Positions 1-6,730 of a stretch of DNA of 21,771 bases are shown in pieces; positions within the stretch are counted from its first letter, which is position 1, and each line of letters opens with the position of its first letter. A program made the position numbers and the translations under genes. The stretch is from assembly GCA_902494545.1 (NCBI GenBank), contig CABUTP010000002.1:1-21771 (forward strand), read 5' to 3'. This DNA comes from an uncultured Collinsella sp. (GTDB taxonomy: Bacteria; Actinomycetota; Coriobacteriia; Coriobacteriales; Coriobacteriaceae). The notes under the pieces are model-generated. The model saw only the letters and a program-made list of their open reading frames with translations, searched no databases and was not told the DNA's origin.

Positions 1-1
1 G

Positions 2-463
2 AGCAAGATTGACCAGTACGGCCTGCCGCACTTTGCCGACGAGTATGTGTGGCCCGACGCCGTTATGAACGAGAGCCGCGGCTGGGAGATCTACCCGCAG
101 GGCCTCTACGACTTTGGCATGGACTGCGCTAAGAACTACCCCGATCTTGAGTGGTTCGTTTCCGAGAACGGCATCGGCATCATGGACGAATACAAGAACC
201 GTGACGCCGAAGGAACCATCCAGGATGACTACCGCGTCGACTTTGTACGTCAGCACCTGGAGTGGGTGGCCAAGGCAATTGCCGAGGGCGCCAAGTGCCG
301 CGGATACCATTATTGGGCCGTCATCGATAACTGGTCTTGGGCCAATGCCTTTAAGAATCGTTACGGCTTTGTCGAGGTCGACCTTATGGATGGCTATAAG
401 CGCCGCCTTAAGAAGTCGGCAGCCTGGCTCAAACAGGTCGCCACGACCCACGTGGTTGATTAG
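2..463 (+). CDS. GH1 6-phospho-beta-glucosidase, C-terminal part (5' end outside the window)
   Basis: The reading frame is open from the window edge to TAG at 461-463, giving about 153 residues of a glycoside hydrolase family 1 enzyme. The FVSENGIGI stretch holds the catalytic nucleophile Glu (codon 164-166), matching the family's (T/S)ENG motif. The later WSWANAFKNRYGFVEVD segment has Ser where ordinary beta-glucosidases have Glu (EW), the feature linked to recognition of 6-phosphorylated sugars. The usual +7 Lys of that phosphate loop is Asn here, with Lys one residue earlier, so the substrate assignment is not absolute. The gene lies directly upstream of PTS IIC, IIB and IIA genes, which fits a cytoplasmic enzyme cleaving the imported beta-glucoside 6-phosphate into glucose 6-phosphate and an aglycone or sugar. 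The N-terminal half and the promoter lie outside the window. Confidence 0.9.
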   Translation, partial: SKIDQYGLPHFADEYVWPDAVMNESRGWEIYPQGLYDFGMDCAKNYPDLEWFVSENGIGIMDEYKNRDAEGTIQDDYRVDFVRQHLEWVAKAIAEGAKCRGYHYWAVIDNWSWANAFKNRYGFVEVDLMDGYKRRLKKSAAWLKQVATTHVVD

Positions 464-468
464 CGACC

Positions 469-501
469 GGGCGAACGCCCAGACCGCGCGCCGCCGCGCG
501 C
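469..501 (+). other. Two GC hairpins between the GH1 and IIC genes
   Basis: A GGGC/GCCC stem (469-472 with 477-480) is followed by a GCGCGC/GCGCGC stem (486-491 with 496-501, loop CGCC). No T-run follows, so they are not classical terminators. They may set the relative amounts of enzyme and transporter by protecting mRNA ends or by partial termination; this is inference. Confidence 0.4.
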
Positions 502-583
502 AACACATGGCACATCTGGTGGCAGAGGGCGACAGACCACCGTGCGCATAGGAAAAGGCCGGATTTGAAAGTTAGGAGCAATC

Positions 584-1927
584 ATGGCCAGTGACAACGG
601 AAAGAGTTTCCTCGACAAGTTTGCCGAGGTCTCTGCGAAGGTGGGAAACCAGGTTCACCTGCGTTCCCTGCGTGACGCCTTCGCGACCATCACGCCGCTC
701 TATATCCTTGCGGGTATCGCGGTTCTTATTAACAACGTCGTGTTCCCTCTGTTCCCGCTCGATGCGGCGGGCCTTGCCAACCTTCAGACGTGGGGTTCGG
801 CAATTACGCTGGGCACCCTCAACGTCTCTGCCATTATCTTGGCCGGATTGATTGGCTACAGCCTCGCTAAGAACAAGCGTTTCGATAACCCGCTCGCTTG
901 CGTGGTCGTCGCTATCTCTGCTTTCGTCATCATGATGCCGCAGCAGATCACCGCCTCGCTTGCCGCCACGAGCCCGCTGCTCACCGACAAGATCACCTCC
1001 GCCGAGGTCACGGGCGCCCTTTCGACTGCCAACACCGGCACCAACGGTCTGTTCTCGGCTATTATCATCGCCCTGCTTTCCGTCTCGCTCTTCATCAAGA
1101 TTTCTGGCGTCGAGAAGCTCAAGGTTAAGCTGGGCGAGGGCGTGCCTCCCGCGGTCTCCAACTCCTTCAACGTCATGATCCCGATGCTGCTCAACCTCGC
1201 AATCTTCGCTCTTGCCGCAGCCCTGCTCGCCGTGTGCGCCGGCACCGATCTGTGCGCCATCATCTCCACGTGCATCTCCAACCCGCTCAAGAACATCATG
1301 AACGCCGGTCCGTGGGCTGTTATCCTCATCTACACCCTTGCTAACCTGCTGTTCTGCGTCGGTATTCACCAGTCCACCATCTCTGGCGCTACCGTCGAGC
1401 CGATCCTGACCATGCTCATCGTCGACAACATGGCTACCTTTGCCGCCGGTGGCACCATCCAGCCCGATCACTACATGAACATGCAGATCGTTAACAGCTT
1501 CGCCCTCATCGGCGGCTCGGGCTGCACCCTCATGCTTCTGCTCGACACGCTCCTGTTCTCCAAGAACAAGGCTTCCGAGACCGTTTCCAAGATGGCTATC
1601 CTGCCTGGTCTGTTCAACATCAACGAGCCGGTTATCTACGGTTACCCCATCGTGTACAACCTGCCGCTCATGATCCCGTTCGTCCTTCTTCCCGATCTGT
1701 TCATCGGCATCACCTATGGCCTTACCTGCGCAGGCATCATCAGCCCCTGCATCGCCCAGGTGCCCTGGACCATGCCTCCCGTCATCAATGCCCTGCTCGC
1801 TACGGGCTTTGACTGGCGCGCCGGCGTGTGGCAGGCTCTCGAGATTGTCATTGGCATGGCCGTTTACCTGCCCTTTATGAAGATTTCCGAGAAGGCAATC
1901 GCCAAGCAGGAGGCTCTCGCCGAGTAG
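584..1927 (+). CDS. PTS lactose/cellobiose-family EIIC permease (CelB-like)
   Basis: This 447-residue polytopic membrane protein has the usual length of the family (about 430-450). A short amphipathic N-terminus is followed by roughly ten hydrophobic segments. The signature GIHQSTISG (His262) and FNINEPVIYG (Glu348) regions correspond to the conserved sugar-binding and translocation motifs of the Lac/Cel EIIC superfamily. The ATG at 584 is preceded by AGGAGC at 572-577. The protein should carry a beta-glucoside such as cellobiose or chitobiose across the membrane and present it to the phosphorylated IIB. Its IIB and IIA partners are separate downstream proteins, and a GH1 hydrolase gene precedes it, so the four genes read as one uptake and cleavage operon. 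Exact sugar specificity cannot be told from sequence. Confidence 0.93.
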   Translation: MASDNGKSFLDKFAEVSAKVGNQVHLRSLRDAFATITPLYILAGIAVLINNVVFPLFPLDAAGLANLQTWGSAITLGTLNVSAIILAGLIGYSLAKNKRFDNPLACVVVAISAFVIMMPQQITASLAATSPLLTDKITSAEVTGALSTANTGTNGLFSAIIIALLSVSLFIKISGVEKLKVKLGEGVPPAVSNSFNVMIPMLLNLAIFALAAALLAVCAGTDLCAIISTCISNPLKNIMNAGPWAVILIYTLANLLFCVGIHQSTISGATVEPILTMLIVDNMATFAAGGTIQPDHYMNMQIVNSFALIGGSGCTLMLLLDTLLFSKNKASETVSKMAILPGLFNINEPVIYGYPIVYNLPLMIPFVLLPDLFIGITYGLTCAGIISPCIAQVPWTMPPVINALLATGFDWRAGVWQALEIVIGMAVYLPFMKISEKAIAKQEALAE

Positions 1928-1956
1928 AACGCCTAACGTTCGTCCCTTTCACCTTT

Positions 1957-1987
1957 GCGGGCGCCGGTACGCGGTGCCGGTGCCCGC
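1957..1987 (+). other. Stable intercistronic hairpin after IIC
   Basis: The arms 1957-1968 and 1976-1987 pair over 12 bp, including two G-U pairs, around a 7-base loop. No T-run follows. In a 161-base gap inside an operon this could be an mRNA 3'-stabilising element or a partial terminator that separates IIC from IIBA levels. Confidence 0.45.
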
Positions 1988-2088
1988 GGCTCTCTCCCTT
2001 GCGTAAAGATACAGGGGAGCGGGCACAATAGCCGCAAGGAATACAACCAGTTGTCGTCTGCGCGCCGCGCAGTTATAAGGAGGAAGCC

Positions 2089-2391
2089 ATGAAGAAGATC
2101 ATGCTCTGCTGCAATGCCGGTATGTCTACGAGCCTGCTGGTCCAGAAGATGCAGGCCGAGGTTGCAAACCGTGGTCTGGATATTGAGGTCGAGGCTCGTC
2201 CCATGAACGAGGCCCACGATCACCTGGACGAGTGCGACATGTTGCTGCTTGGTCCGCAGATCGGCTACACCAAGGGCGATTTTGAGAAGGAGGCCGCCGG
2301 TCGTTTTCCGGTCGAGGTCATCAACATGGTCGACTACGGCCGCATGAACGCTGCCGGCATCATCGACCACTGCGTCAGCGTGATGGGCTAG
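2089..2391 (+). CDS. PTS lactose/cellobiose-family EIIB
   Basis: This 100-residue cytoplasmic domain starts MKKIMLCCNAGMSTS. The phosphocysteine loop is CNAGMSTS with Cys8 as the likely phosphorylated residue, as in CelA/ChbB-type IIB proteins. The length is normal for a free-standing IIB. It receives phosphate from the IIA encoded next to it and passes it to the sugar bound by IIC. The start is well supported by AAGGAGG (about 2077-2083) ahead of the ATG. The IIA gene begins within ten bases of its stop codon, so the two are almost certainly cotranslated. No fused domains are present. Confidence 0.94.
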   Translation: MKKIMLCCNAGMSTSLLVQKMQAEVANRGLDIEVEARPMNEAHDHLDECDMLLLGPQIGYTKGDFEKEAAGRFPVEVINMVDYGRMNAAGIIDHCVSVMG

Positions 2392-2400
2392 GTGCTCCGC

Positions 2401-2733
2401 ATGGAGGATATGAACGAACTGCAGATGACCTGCTTCGAGATCATCAGCTACGTCGGTACCGCCAAGAGCATGTACATCAATGCCGTGCAAAAGGCCAAGG
2501 AGGGCGATTTTGACGCCGCCGAGGAGCTTATCAAGCAGGGCGACGAGGCCTATAACGGTGGCCACGATGTTCACATGGGGCTTCTGAAGAAGGAGGCCAA
2601 CGGCGAGCGTAACGGCGAGGCCCCGTTGATTCTGTTGCATGCCGAGGACCAGATGGCCGGTACCGAGACCATGCGCGTCATGGCGACGGAGCTCATCGAG
2701 GTTCACAAGCAACTGCAGGCACTTCAGGCCTAG
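2401..2733 (+). CDS. PTS lactose/cellobiose-family EIIA
   Basis: This 110-residue, mostly helical protein matches the trimeric Lac/Cel IIA family. The LLHAEDQMAG segment contains the active-site His80 (phosphorylated by HPr) and the nearby Asp that sits on the trimer axis in known structures. Upstream, NGGHDVHMGLLKKEANGE is the second conserved helix region. I chose ATG 2401. A GTG at 2392, directly after the IIB stop, is in frame and would add three residues, and ATG 2410 is also possible. Shine-Dalgarno evidence is weak for all three, which is usual for translationally coupled genes. It is the last gene of the operon, and a strong terminator follows. Confidence 0.92.
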   Translation: MEDMNELQMTCFEIISYVGTAKSMYINAVQKAKEGDFDAAEELIKQGDEAYNGGHDVHMGLLKKEANGERNGEAPLILLHAEDQMAGTETMRVMATELIEVHKQLQALQA

Positions 2734-2791
2734 TCGGCGTTATCGCCGCGATGGACCGTGCGGTCCAACAGACAACACAGTCCCTTTGACG

Positions 2792-2827
2792 GGCGCCGGG
2801 AGTCTCCGCCTCCCGGCGCCTTTATAT
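2792..2827 (+). terminator. Rho-independent terminator of the GH1-PTS operon
   Basis: A perfect 11-bp GC-rich stem (2792-2802 with 2810-2820) closes a 7-base loop and is followed by TTTATATTT. It lies about 60 bases after the IIA stop codon. Confidence 0.85.
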
Positions 2828-2880
2828 TTGGGGAAGGTCTTGCGCGACCTATTAAGCGACCATTCGCGCTTCCCCAGATA

Positions 2881-2919
2881 AAACCTGCCAAAACAAACCT
2901 GTCCCTTTTTGGTAGGTTT
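2881..2919 (+). other. Inverted repeat upstream of the ROK kinase promoter
   Basis: AAACCTGCCA (2881-2890) and TGGTAGGTTT (2910-2919) are inverted copies with one mismatch, around a 19-base loop containing TGTCCCTTTTT. It could be an operator for a sugar-responsive regulator or an old palindromic repeat. It ends 15 bases before the candidate -10 at 2935. Confidence 0.35.
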
Positions 2920-2934
2920 TTGCCTTGAGAGCGG

Positions 2935-2940
2935 TACCAT
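2935..2940 (+). promoter_or_regulatory. Candidate -10 element (TACCAT) of the ROK kinase gene
   Basis: GCGGTACCATAC lies 35 bases before the chosen start codon. The same TACCAT hexamer precedes the pyrophosphatase and comF genes at similar distances. No convincing -35 is seen. Confidence 0.45.
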
Positions 2941-2974
2941 ACAGGCAATGTTTAAACGAGAAAGGTGGGCCCCT

Positions 2975-3928
2975 ATGGAACCCAAGCAGTACTACATCGG
3001 CATCGACGTCGGCGGCACTTCGGTTAAGGAGGGCCTGTTCGACGAGGACGGCAACCTGCTGGCCAAGGCCAGCGTGCCCACGCCTCCCATCGTTGACGCT
3101 GCGGGCTTTGCCGCGGTGACCGAGGCTATCGACCAGGTGGTCGCCAAGGCACAGATTCCGCGTGCCTTTGTGGCGGGCATTGGCCTGGCCGTTCCGTGTC
3201 CTATCCCGGCGTCGGGCGATGCCAAGGTCAAGGCCAACATTGCCATTAACCTGCCCGAGCTGAGGGTCGCCATTCAGAAGCACTGCCCCGATGCGGTCGT
3301 TAAGTATGAGAACGATGCCAACGCCGCCGCCATGGGCGAGGCCTGGCTCGGCTCTGCCAAGGGCGTACAGAACGTGGTGATGGTCACCATCGGTACCGGC
3401 GTGGGCGGCGGCGTTATCGTTAACGGCGACGTGGTATCGGGTGTTGTGGGCGCCGGCGGCGAGATTGGCCACATGTGCCTGAACCCGGCCGAGGAGCGCA
3501 CCTGTGGCTGTGGCGGCCATGGCCACCTGGAGCAGTATTCCAGCGCTACCGGCGTGGTGAGCAACTACCTTGCCGAGTGCAAGAAGGCTGGCGTCGAGCC
3601 CATTGAGCTCACCGGCCCCTCCGATTCCAAGGACGTGTTCCAGGCCTGCCGCGAGGGCGACAAACTCGCGCTGGCAGCTGCCGATACCATGGCTGACTAT
3701 CTCGGCCGTGCTCTGGCACTTATCGCCAACGTGGTCGACCCCGAGATGTTCCTGATCGGTGGCGGCGCGTCCGCTTCGGCCGATGTCTACCTCGATAAGG
3801 TTCGCGAGCACTTTAAGCAATACGCGCTTTCCGCCTCGCGCGAGACGCCCATTAAGGTCGCTTCGCTCGGAAACGACGCCGGCATCATCGGCGCTGCCTA
3901 CGTAGCCCTGCGCGCCGCCGGTAAATAG
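2975..3928 (+). CDS. ROK-family sugar kinase (glucokinase-like)
   Basis: This 317-residue ROK protein probably phosphorylates glucose or a related hexose with ATP in the cytoplasm. The phosphate-binding motif DVGGTSVK is at residues 11-18, the catalytic Asp114 lies in ENDANAA, the second phosphate loop GTGVGGG is at 140-146, and GEIGH at 162-166 supplies the His zinc ligand. The zinc loop reads CGCGGHGHLE (177-186), so the third Cys of the canonical CxCGxxGCxE is replaced by His184. The ATG at 2975 has AAAGGTGG upstream. A longer GTG-initiated frame from 2909 would place the candidate promoter inside the coding region and adds residues that do not resemble the family. Lying next to a phospho-beta-glucosidase operon suggests a role in using the free sugar, but it has its own promoter. 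Glucokinase versus N-acetylmannosamine or fructose kinase cannot be decided here. Confidence 0.88.
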   Translation: MEPKQYYIGIDVGGTSVKEGLFDEDGNLLAKASVPTPPIVDAAGFAAVTEAIDQVVAKAQIPRAFVAGIGLAVPCPIPASGDAKVKANIAINLPELRVAIQKHCPDAVVKYENDANAAAMGEAWLGSAKGVQNVVMVTIGTGVGGGVIVNGDVVSGVVGAGGEIGHMCLNPAEERTCGCGGHGHLEQYSSATGVVSNYLAECKKAGVEPIELTGPSDSKDVFQACREGDKLALAAADTMADYLGRALALIANVVDPEMFLIGGGASASADVYLDKVREHFKQYALSASRETPIKVASLGNDAGIIGAAYVALRAAGK

Positions 3929-3951
3929 CTGCTGCAAGGGGGTCAAGTTGC

Positions 3952-3972
3952 TTTGCACCAACACGGTGCAAA
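3952..3972 (+). other. Perfect dyad TTTGCACC-N5-GGTGCAAA
   Basis: This 8-bp perfect inverted repeat has a 5-base centre and lies 24 bases after the ROK kinase stop. There is no U-tract on either strand, so it is as compatible with an operator as with a terminator stem. Confidence 0.45.
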
Positions 3973-3973
3973 A

Positions 3974-4040
3974 GGGGCAGCCTTGGCCCCCATGCCTGCC
4001 CCAAAATATGCCGTGCCCCTTCCGTCTGCGAAGGCTCGGC
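3974..4040 (+). other. Two further hairpins between the ROK kinase and ppaC
   Basis: GGGGCAG (3974-3980) pairs with CTGCCCC (3996-4002). On the minus strand this stem is followed by a T4 run. A second stem pairs 4010-4022 with 4030-4040, with a T-T mismatch and a CC bulge, and ends 10 bases before the ppaC -10. Together they probably terminate the kinase transcript or insulate the next promoter. Confidence 0.4.
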
Positions 4041-4050
4041 ATCGGCGTGC

Positions 4051-4056
4051 TACCAT
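4051..4056 (+). promoter_or_regulatory. Candidate -10 element (TACCAT) of ppaC
   Basis: GTGCTACCATAGCT lies 38 bases before the ppaC ATG. A leader of about 30 bases with GGAGG would follow. No clear -35 is present; a hairpin occupies that region. Confidence 0.5.
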
Positions 4057-4094
4057 AGCTACGTCCAAGTACACATATCAAGTGGAGGATATCC

Positions 4095-5018
4095 ATGGCA
4101 AACGTTCTTGTCTTTGGTCACCAGAACCCCGATAACGACGCCATCATGAGCGCCGTCGTCCTGTCCCAGCTGCTCAATCAGGTTGAGTATGCCGGCAACA
4201 CCTACGAGGCTTGCGCTCTGGGCCAGCTTCCGGCCGAGTCCGCCAAGCTGCTTGCCGATGCCGGCATTGCCGAGCCCCGCGTGATCGAGTCCGTCGAGGC
4301 CGGTCAGCTCGTCGTCCTCACCGACCACAACGAGTCCGCCCAGTCCGTCGCCGGCCTTAAGGACGCCACGGTCTTTGGTGTTGTCGATCATCACCGCATC
4401 GGCGACTTCGAGACCGCCGGCCCGCTGCACTACATCTGCCTGCCCTGGGGCTCCAGCTGCACCATCGTCACCAAGCTCGCCGGCGTGCTCGGCGTTGAGC
4501 TTTCCGACGTCCAGGCCAAGCTGCTGCTTTCGGCCATGATGACCGACACGCTCATGCTCAAGAGCCCCACCACCACCGATGTCGACCGCGCCGTCGCCGC
4601 CAAGCTCGGCGAGCAGGTGGGCGTCGACCCGGTCAAGTTCGGCATGGAGGTCTTCCTCACCCGTCCGTCCGGCTCCTTCACCGCAGCCGAGATGGTCGGC
4701 AACGACATCAAGATGTTCGAGCCCGCCGGCAAGAAGCTGCTCATCGGCCAGTACGAGACCGTCGACAAGACCCGCGCACTCGGCATGATCGACGAGATTC
4801 GCGAGGCCATGCGCGCCTACGCCGCCGAGAAGGGTGCTGACGGCATTGTCCTGTGCATCACCGACATCATGGAGGAGGGCTCGCAGGTTCTGCTCGAGGG
4901 CGAGACCGAGGCTGCTCAGAAGGGCTTGGGCATTGCCGACGAGCACGACGGCGTTTGGATGCCGGGCGTCCTCTCCCGTAAGAAGCAGGTCGCTGCCCCC
5001 ATCATGGCCGCCTGCTAG
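4095..5018 (+). CDS. ppaC: Manganese-dependent (family II) inorganic pyrophosphatase
   Basis: This 307-residue protein has the length of Bacillus PpaC (309). It hydrolyses pyrophosphate to phosphate in the cytoplasm and so drives biosynthesis. The DHH-domain metal ligands are visible: GHQNPDNDA (His9, Asp13, Asp15), LTDHNE (Asp77), VVDHHRIGD (Asp98, His99, His100) and MMTDTLMLK (Asp151). The C-terminal DHHA2 domain includes RPSGSFTAAEM and the substrate-binding RKKQ near residue 296. There are no CBS domains, so nucleotide regulation of the CBS type is not expected. ATG 4095 has GGAGG at 4084-4088. It is a single gene with its own candidate promoter and terminator. Confidence 0.97.
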   Translation: MANVLVFGHQNPDNDAIMSAVVLSQLLNQVEYAGNTYEACALGQLPAESAKLLADAGIAEPRVIESVEAGQLVVLTDHNESAQSVAGLKDATVFGVVDHHRIGDFETAGPLHYICLPWGSSCTIVTKLAGVLGVELSDVQAKLLLSAMMTDTLMLKSPTTTDVDRAVAAKLGEQVGVDPVKFGMEVFLTRPSGSFTAAEMVGNDIKMFEPAGKKLLIGQYETVDKTRALGMIDEIREAMRAYAAEKGADGIVLCITDIMEEGSQVLLEGETEAAQKGLGIADEHDGVWMPGVLSRKKQVAAPIMAAC

Positions 5019-5037
5019 GTTTAGTTGACCAAACGCC

Positions 5038-5077
5038 ACGACCGGATCGCGGACGCCCCGCGCTCCGGTCGTTTTTT
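5038..5077 (+). terminator. Rho-independent terminator of ppaC
   Basis: A perfect 9-bp stem, ACGACCGGA (5038-5046) with TCCGGTCGT (5064-5072), is followed by a T6 run at 5072-5077. Confidence 0.9.
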
Positions 5078-5104
5078 GTGCATGGCGCCGCGTCGTCTCT
5101 TGGA

Positions 5105-5186
5105 CAGGCGTGCCCGTGCCGTTGAGCAAATAATGTTCAACCTGTGGTTCCGCTTTTCGGCCACGCCTGCGTGCTTGTCGTGCAGG
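5105..5186 (+). other. Structured region upstream of nhaA
   Basis: CAGGCGTG (5105-5112) can pair with CACGCCTG (5162-5169), enclosing a GTTGAGC/GTTCAAC stem (5121-5127 with 5135-5141) and a small CCG/CGG stem (5150-5152 with 5158-5160). The 3' arm of the closing helix overlaps an alternative 8-bp hairpin (5166-5173 with 5179-5186, two G-U pairs). This mutually exclusive layout is riboswitch-like if the region is transcribed; otherwise the inner dyad could be an operator. No known class was recognised. Confidence 0.4.
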
Positions 5187-5187
5187 G

Positions 5188-5193
5188 TAGGCT
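5188..5193 (+). promoter_or_regulatory. Weak candidate -10 (TAGGCT) of nhaA
   Basis: GGGTAGGCTAGATG follows directly behind the 5166-5186 hairpin. It resembles the other G-rich/TANNNT elements in the window but departs from consensus, so the start of the nhaA transcript is unresolved. Confidence 0.25.
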
Positions 5194-5216
5194 AGATGCA
5201 AGCGTAATACGTTAGA

Positions 5217-5252
5217 GCGCGGCGCCGCCACTTGGGCGGGCCGTGCTTTTTT
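5217..5252 (+). terminator. Intrinsic terminator in the nhaA leader (possible attenuator)
   Basis: GCGCGGC (5217-5223) pairs with GCCGTGC (5240-5246), and CCGCC (5225-5229) pairs with GGCGG (5235-5239), around a 5-base loop with one bulged G. A T6 run follows at 5247-5252. It lies only 33 bases before the nhaA ATG and points toward it, as expected of an attenuator. A further perfect hairpin ACGGGA/TCCCGT (5256-5261 with 5266-5271) precedes the AAAGGAG ribosome site. Confidence 0.75.
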
Positions 5253-5285
5253 AAGACGGGAGCCTTCCCGTGAAAGGAGCCGCCC

Positions 5286-6644
5286 ATGGCAGCAACTGAG
5301 CAGCTGTTCAACGTCCGTGAGCGCAAGCGTTTTGAGCGTCACGACATTTGGGAGCGCATTGCCGAGAACGGCACGATTTCCGCCGCGGTTATGGTCATCG
5401 CCGCCATCGCCGCCGTCATTTGCGCCAATACCGATGCCTACGAGGCCATCCATCACTTTTTGGAGACCCCGCTGTATGTGGGTCTGGGCAACCTTACGGC
5501 CGGTCTTACCGTTGAGCTTTTCGTCAACGACTTCCTCATGGCGATTTTCTTTTTGTTGGTGGGCATTGAGCTTAAGTACGAGATGACGGTCGGCGAGCTC
5601 AAGAATCCGCGTCAGGCCATGCTTCCCATGCTGGCGGCCGTGGGCGGCGTCGTCGTTCCTGCCTGCATCTACCTGATCTTTAACCATGCCGGCGCCCGCA
5701 ACGGTTGGGCCATCCCCATGGCAACCGATATTGCCTTTGCGCTGGGCGTGCTGTCGCTTTTGGGCAACCGCGTGCCCAACGGCGTGCGCGTGTTCTTCTC
5801 GACGCTCGCCATCGCCGATGACCTCATCTCCATCGCCGCCATCGCCATCTTCTACGGTCAGAGCCCCAATCCGTTTTGGTTGGGCGCCGCCGCGCTGGTG
5901 ACCTGCGCGCTCGTGTGGCTCAACAAGACGCAGCATTACCGCCTCGCCCCGTATTCGGTACTGGGCCTGCTGTTGTGGTTCTGCATGTTCAAGAGCGGTG
6001 TACATGCCACGCTCGCCGGCGTCATCCTGGCCTTTACCATTCCGGCCAAGTGCGGCGTCAAGCTCGATAGCCTCACCGATTGGTTGGGCGAGTGCCTGCC
6101 GCTGCTCGATGACCGCTACGACGACGAGGCGCACATCTTGGGCCAGCATGACTTTACCGTCTCGACCACCAGGGTCGAGCGCGTCATGCACCGCGTGACC
6201 CCGCCGCTCATCCGCATGGAGCGTCTGATCTCCACGCCGGTCAACTTTGTGATTCTGCCGATCTTTGCGTTCGTGAACGCACAGGTTCGCCTAGTGGGCG
6301 TGGACATGAGCACGCTGCTCACCGACCCGGTGACGCTCGGCGTGTACTTTGGCATGCTGCTGGGCAAGCCGATCGGCATCTTTGGCATGACGTTTGCCCT
6401 GGTTAAGTTTAGGGTCTGCGAGCTGCCGCATAACGTTAACTGGCACATGATTGCCGGTGTGGGCATTCTGGGCGGCATCGGCTTCACCATGTCGATCCTC
6501 ATCAGCGGCCTTGCCTTCCCGACGGCCCAGTTTGAGGTTCTGGCTGCCAAGGCCGCCATCCTTGCCGGTTCGGTCACCGCTGCCGTGCTCGGTATGATCT
6601 ACATGAGCGTGGTCTGCAAACACCCCGCGCCCAAAGACAAGTAA
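5286..6644 (+). CDS. nhaA: Na+/H+ antiporter NhaA
   Basis: This 452-residue membrane protein exchanges internal Na+ or Li+ for external protons. The transport residues known from E. coli NhaA are present: Asp148 in ATDIAFALGVL, the Asp178-Asp179 pair in LAIADDL, and Lys361 in LLGKPIGI. The late helix motif GGIGFTMSILISGLAF is also intact. It is about 60 residues longer than the E. coli protein. The extra length lies in a soluble N-terminus of about 30 residues and a polar insertion at roughly 262-312, between transmembrane segments. ATG 5286 is preceded by AAAGGAG at 5273-5279. It is a single gene with a terminator-containing leader upstream, suggesting control by early termination, plausibly in response to Na+, Li+ or pH; that link is inference. 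Confidence 0.96.
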   Translation: MAATEQLFNVRERKRFERHDIWERIAENGTISAAVMVIAAIAAVICANTDAYEAIHHFLETPLYVGLGNLTAGLTVELFVNDFLMAIFFLLVGIELKYEMTVGELKNPRQAMLPMLAAVGGVVVPACIYLIFNHAGARNGWAIPMATDIAFALGVLSLLGNRVPNGVRVFFSTLAIADDLISIAAIAIFYGQSPNPFWLGAAALVTCALVWLNKTQHYRLAPYSVLGLLLWFCMFKSGVHATLAGVILAFTIPAKCGVKLDSLTDWLGECLPLLDDRYDDEAHILGQHDFTVSTTRVERVMHRVTPPLIRMERLISTPVNFVILPIFAFVNAQVRLVGVDMSTLLTDPVTLGVYFGMLLGKPIGIFGMTFALVKFRVCELPHNVNWHMIAGVGILGGIGFTMSILISGLAFPTAQFEVLAAKAAILAGSVTAAVLGMIYMSVVCKHPAPKDK

Positions 6645-6661
6645 AAGCATATACAAGTTTG

Positions 6662-6699
6662 AAAACGCCGCCTGTGGACACCATCACAAGCGGCGTTTT
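6662..6699 (+). terminator. Bidirectional terminator after nhaA
   Basis: A perfect 10-bp stem, AAAACGCCGC (6662-6671) with GCGGCGTTTT (6690-6699), is extended by TGTG/CACA inside. It has T4 on both strands, so it can also end the opposing gene at 6731. Confidence 0.85.
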
Positions 6700-6727
6700 A
6701 GTCAATGGGGACGTTCTTAAATGACTA
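6699..6727. repeat. Short palindromic fragment carrying GGGGACGTTCTT
   Basis: TAGTCA (6699-6704) and TGACTA (6722-6727) flank ATGGGGACGTTCTTAAA. The TGGGGACGTTCTT core recurs in the larger palindrome at 16623-16676, suggesting a remnant of the same dispersed repeat family. Confidence 0.4.
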
Positions 6728-6730
6728 GGC

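Noticed and set aside
2051..2078. TTGTCG-N16-TTATAA promoter-like pair before IIB
   Set aside because: The start point would fall in the ribosome site itself, and a hairpin fills the spacer. Treated as chance within an operon gap.
4059..6191. 710-residue open frame on the minus strand
   Set aside because: It lies opposite ppaC and the first part of nhaA, both with clear family motifs. Its composition (Gly, Asp, His and Leu rich) is typical of antisense frames in high-GC DNA.
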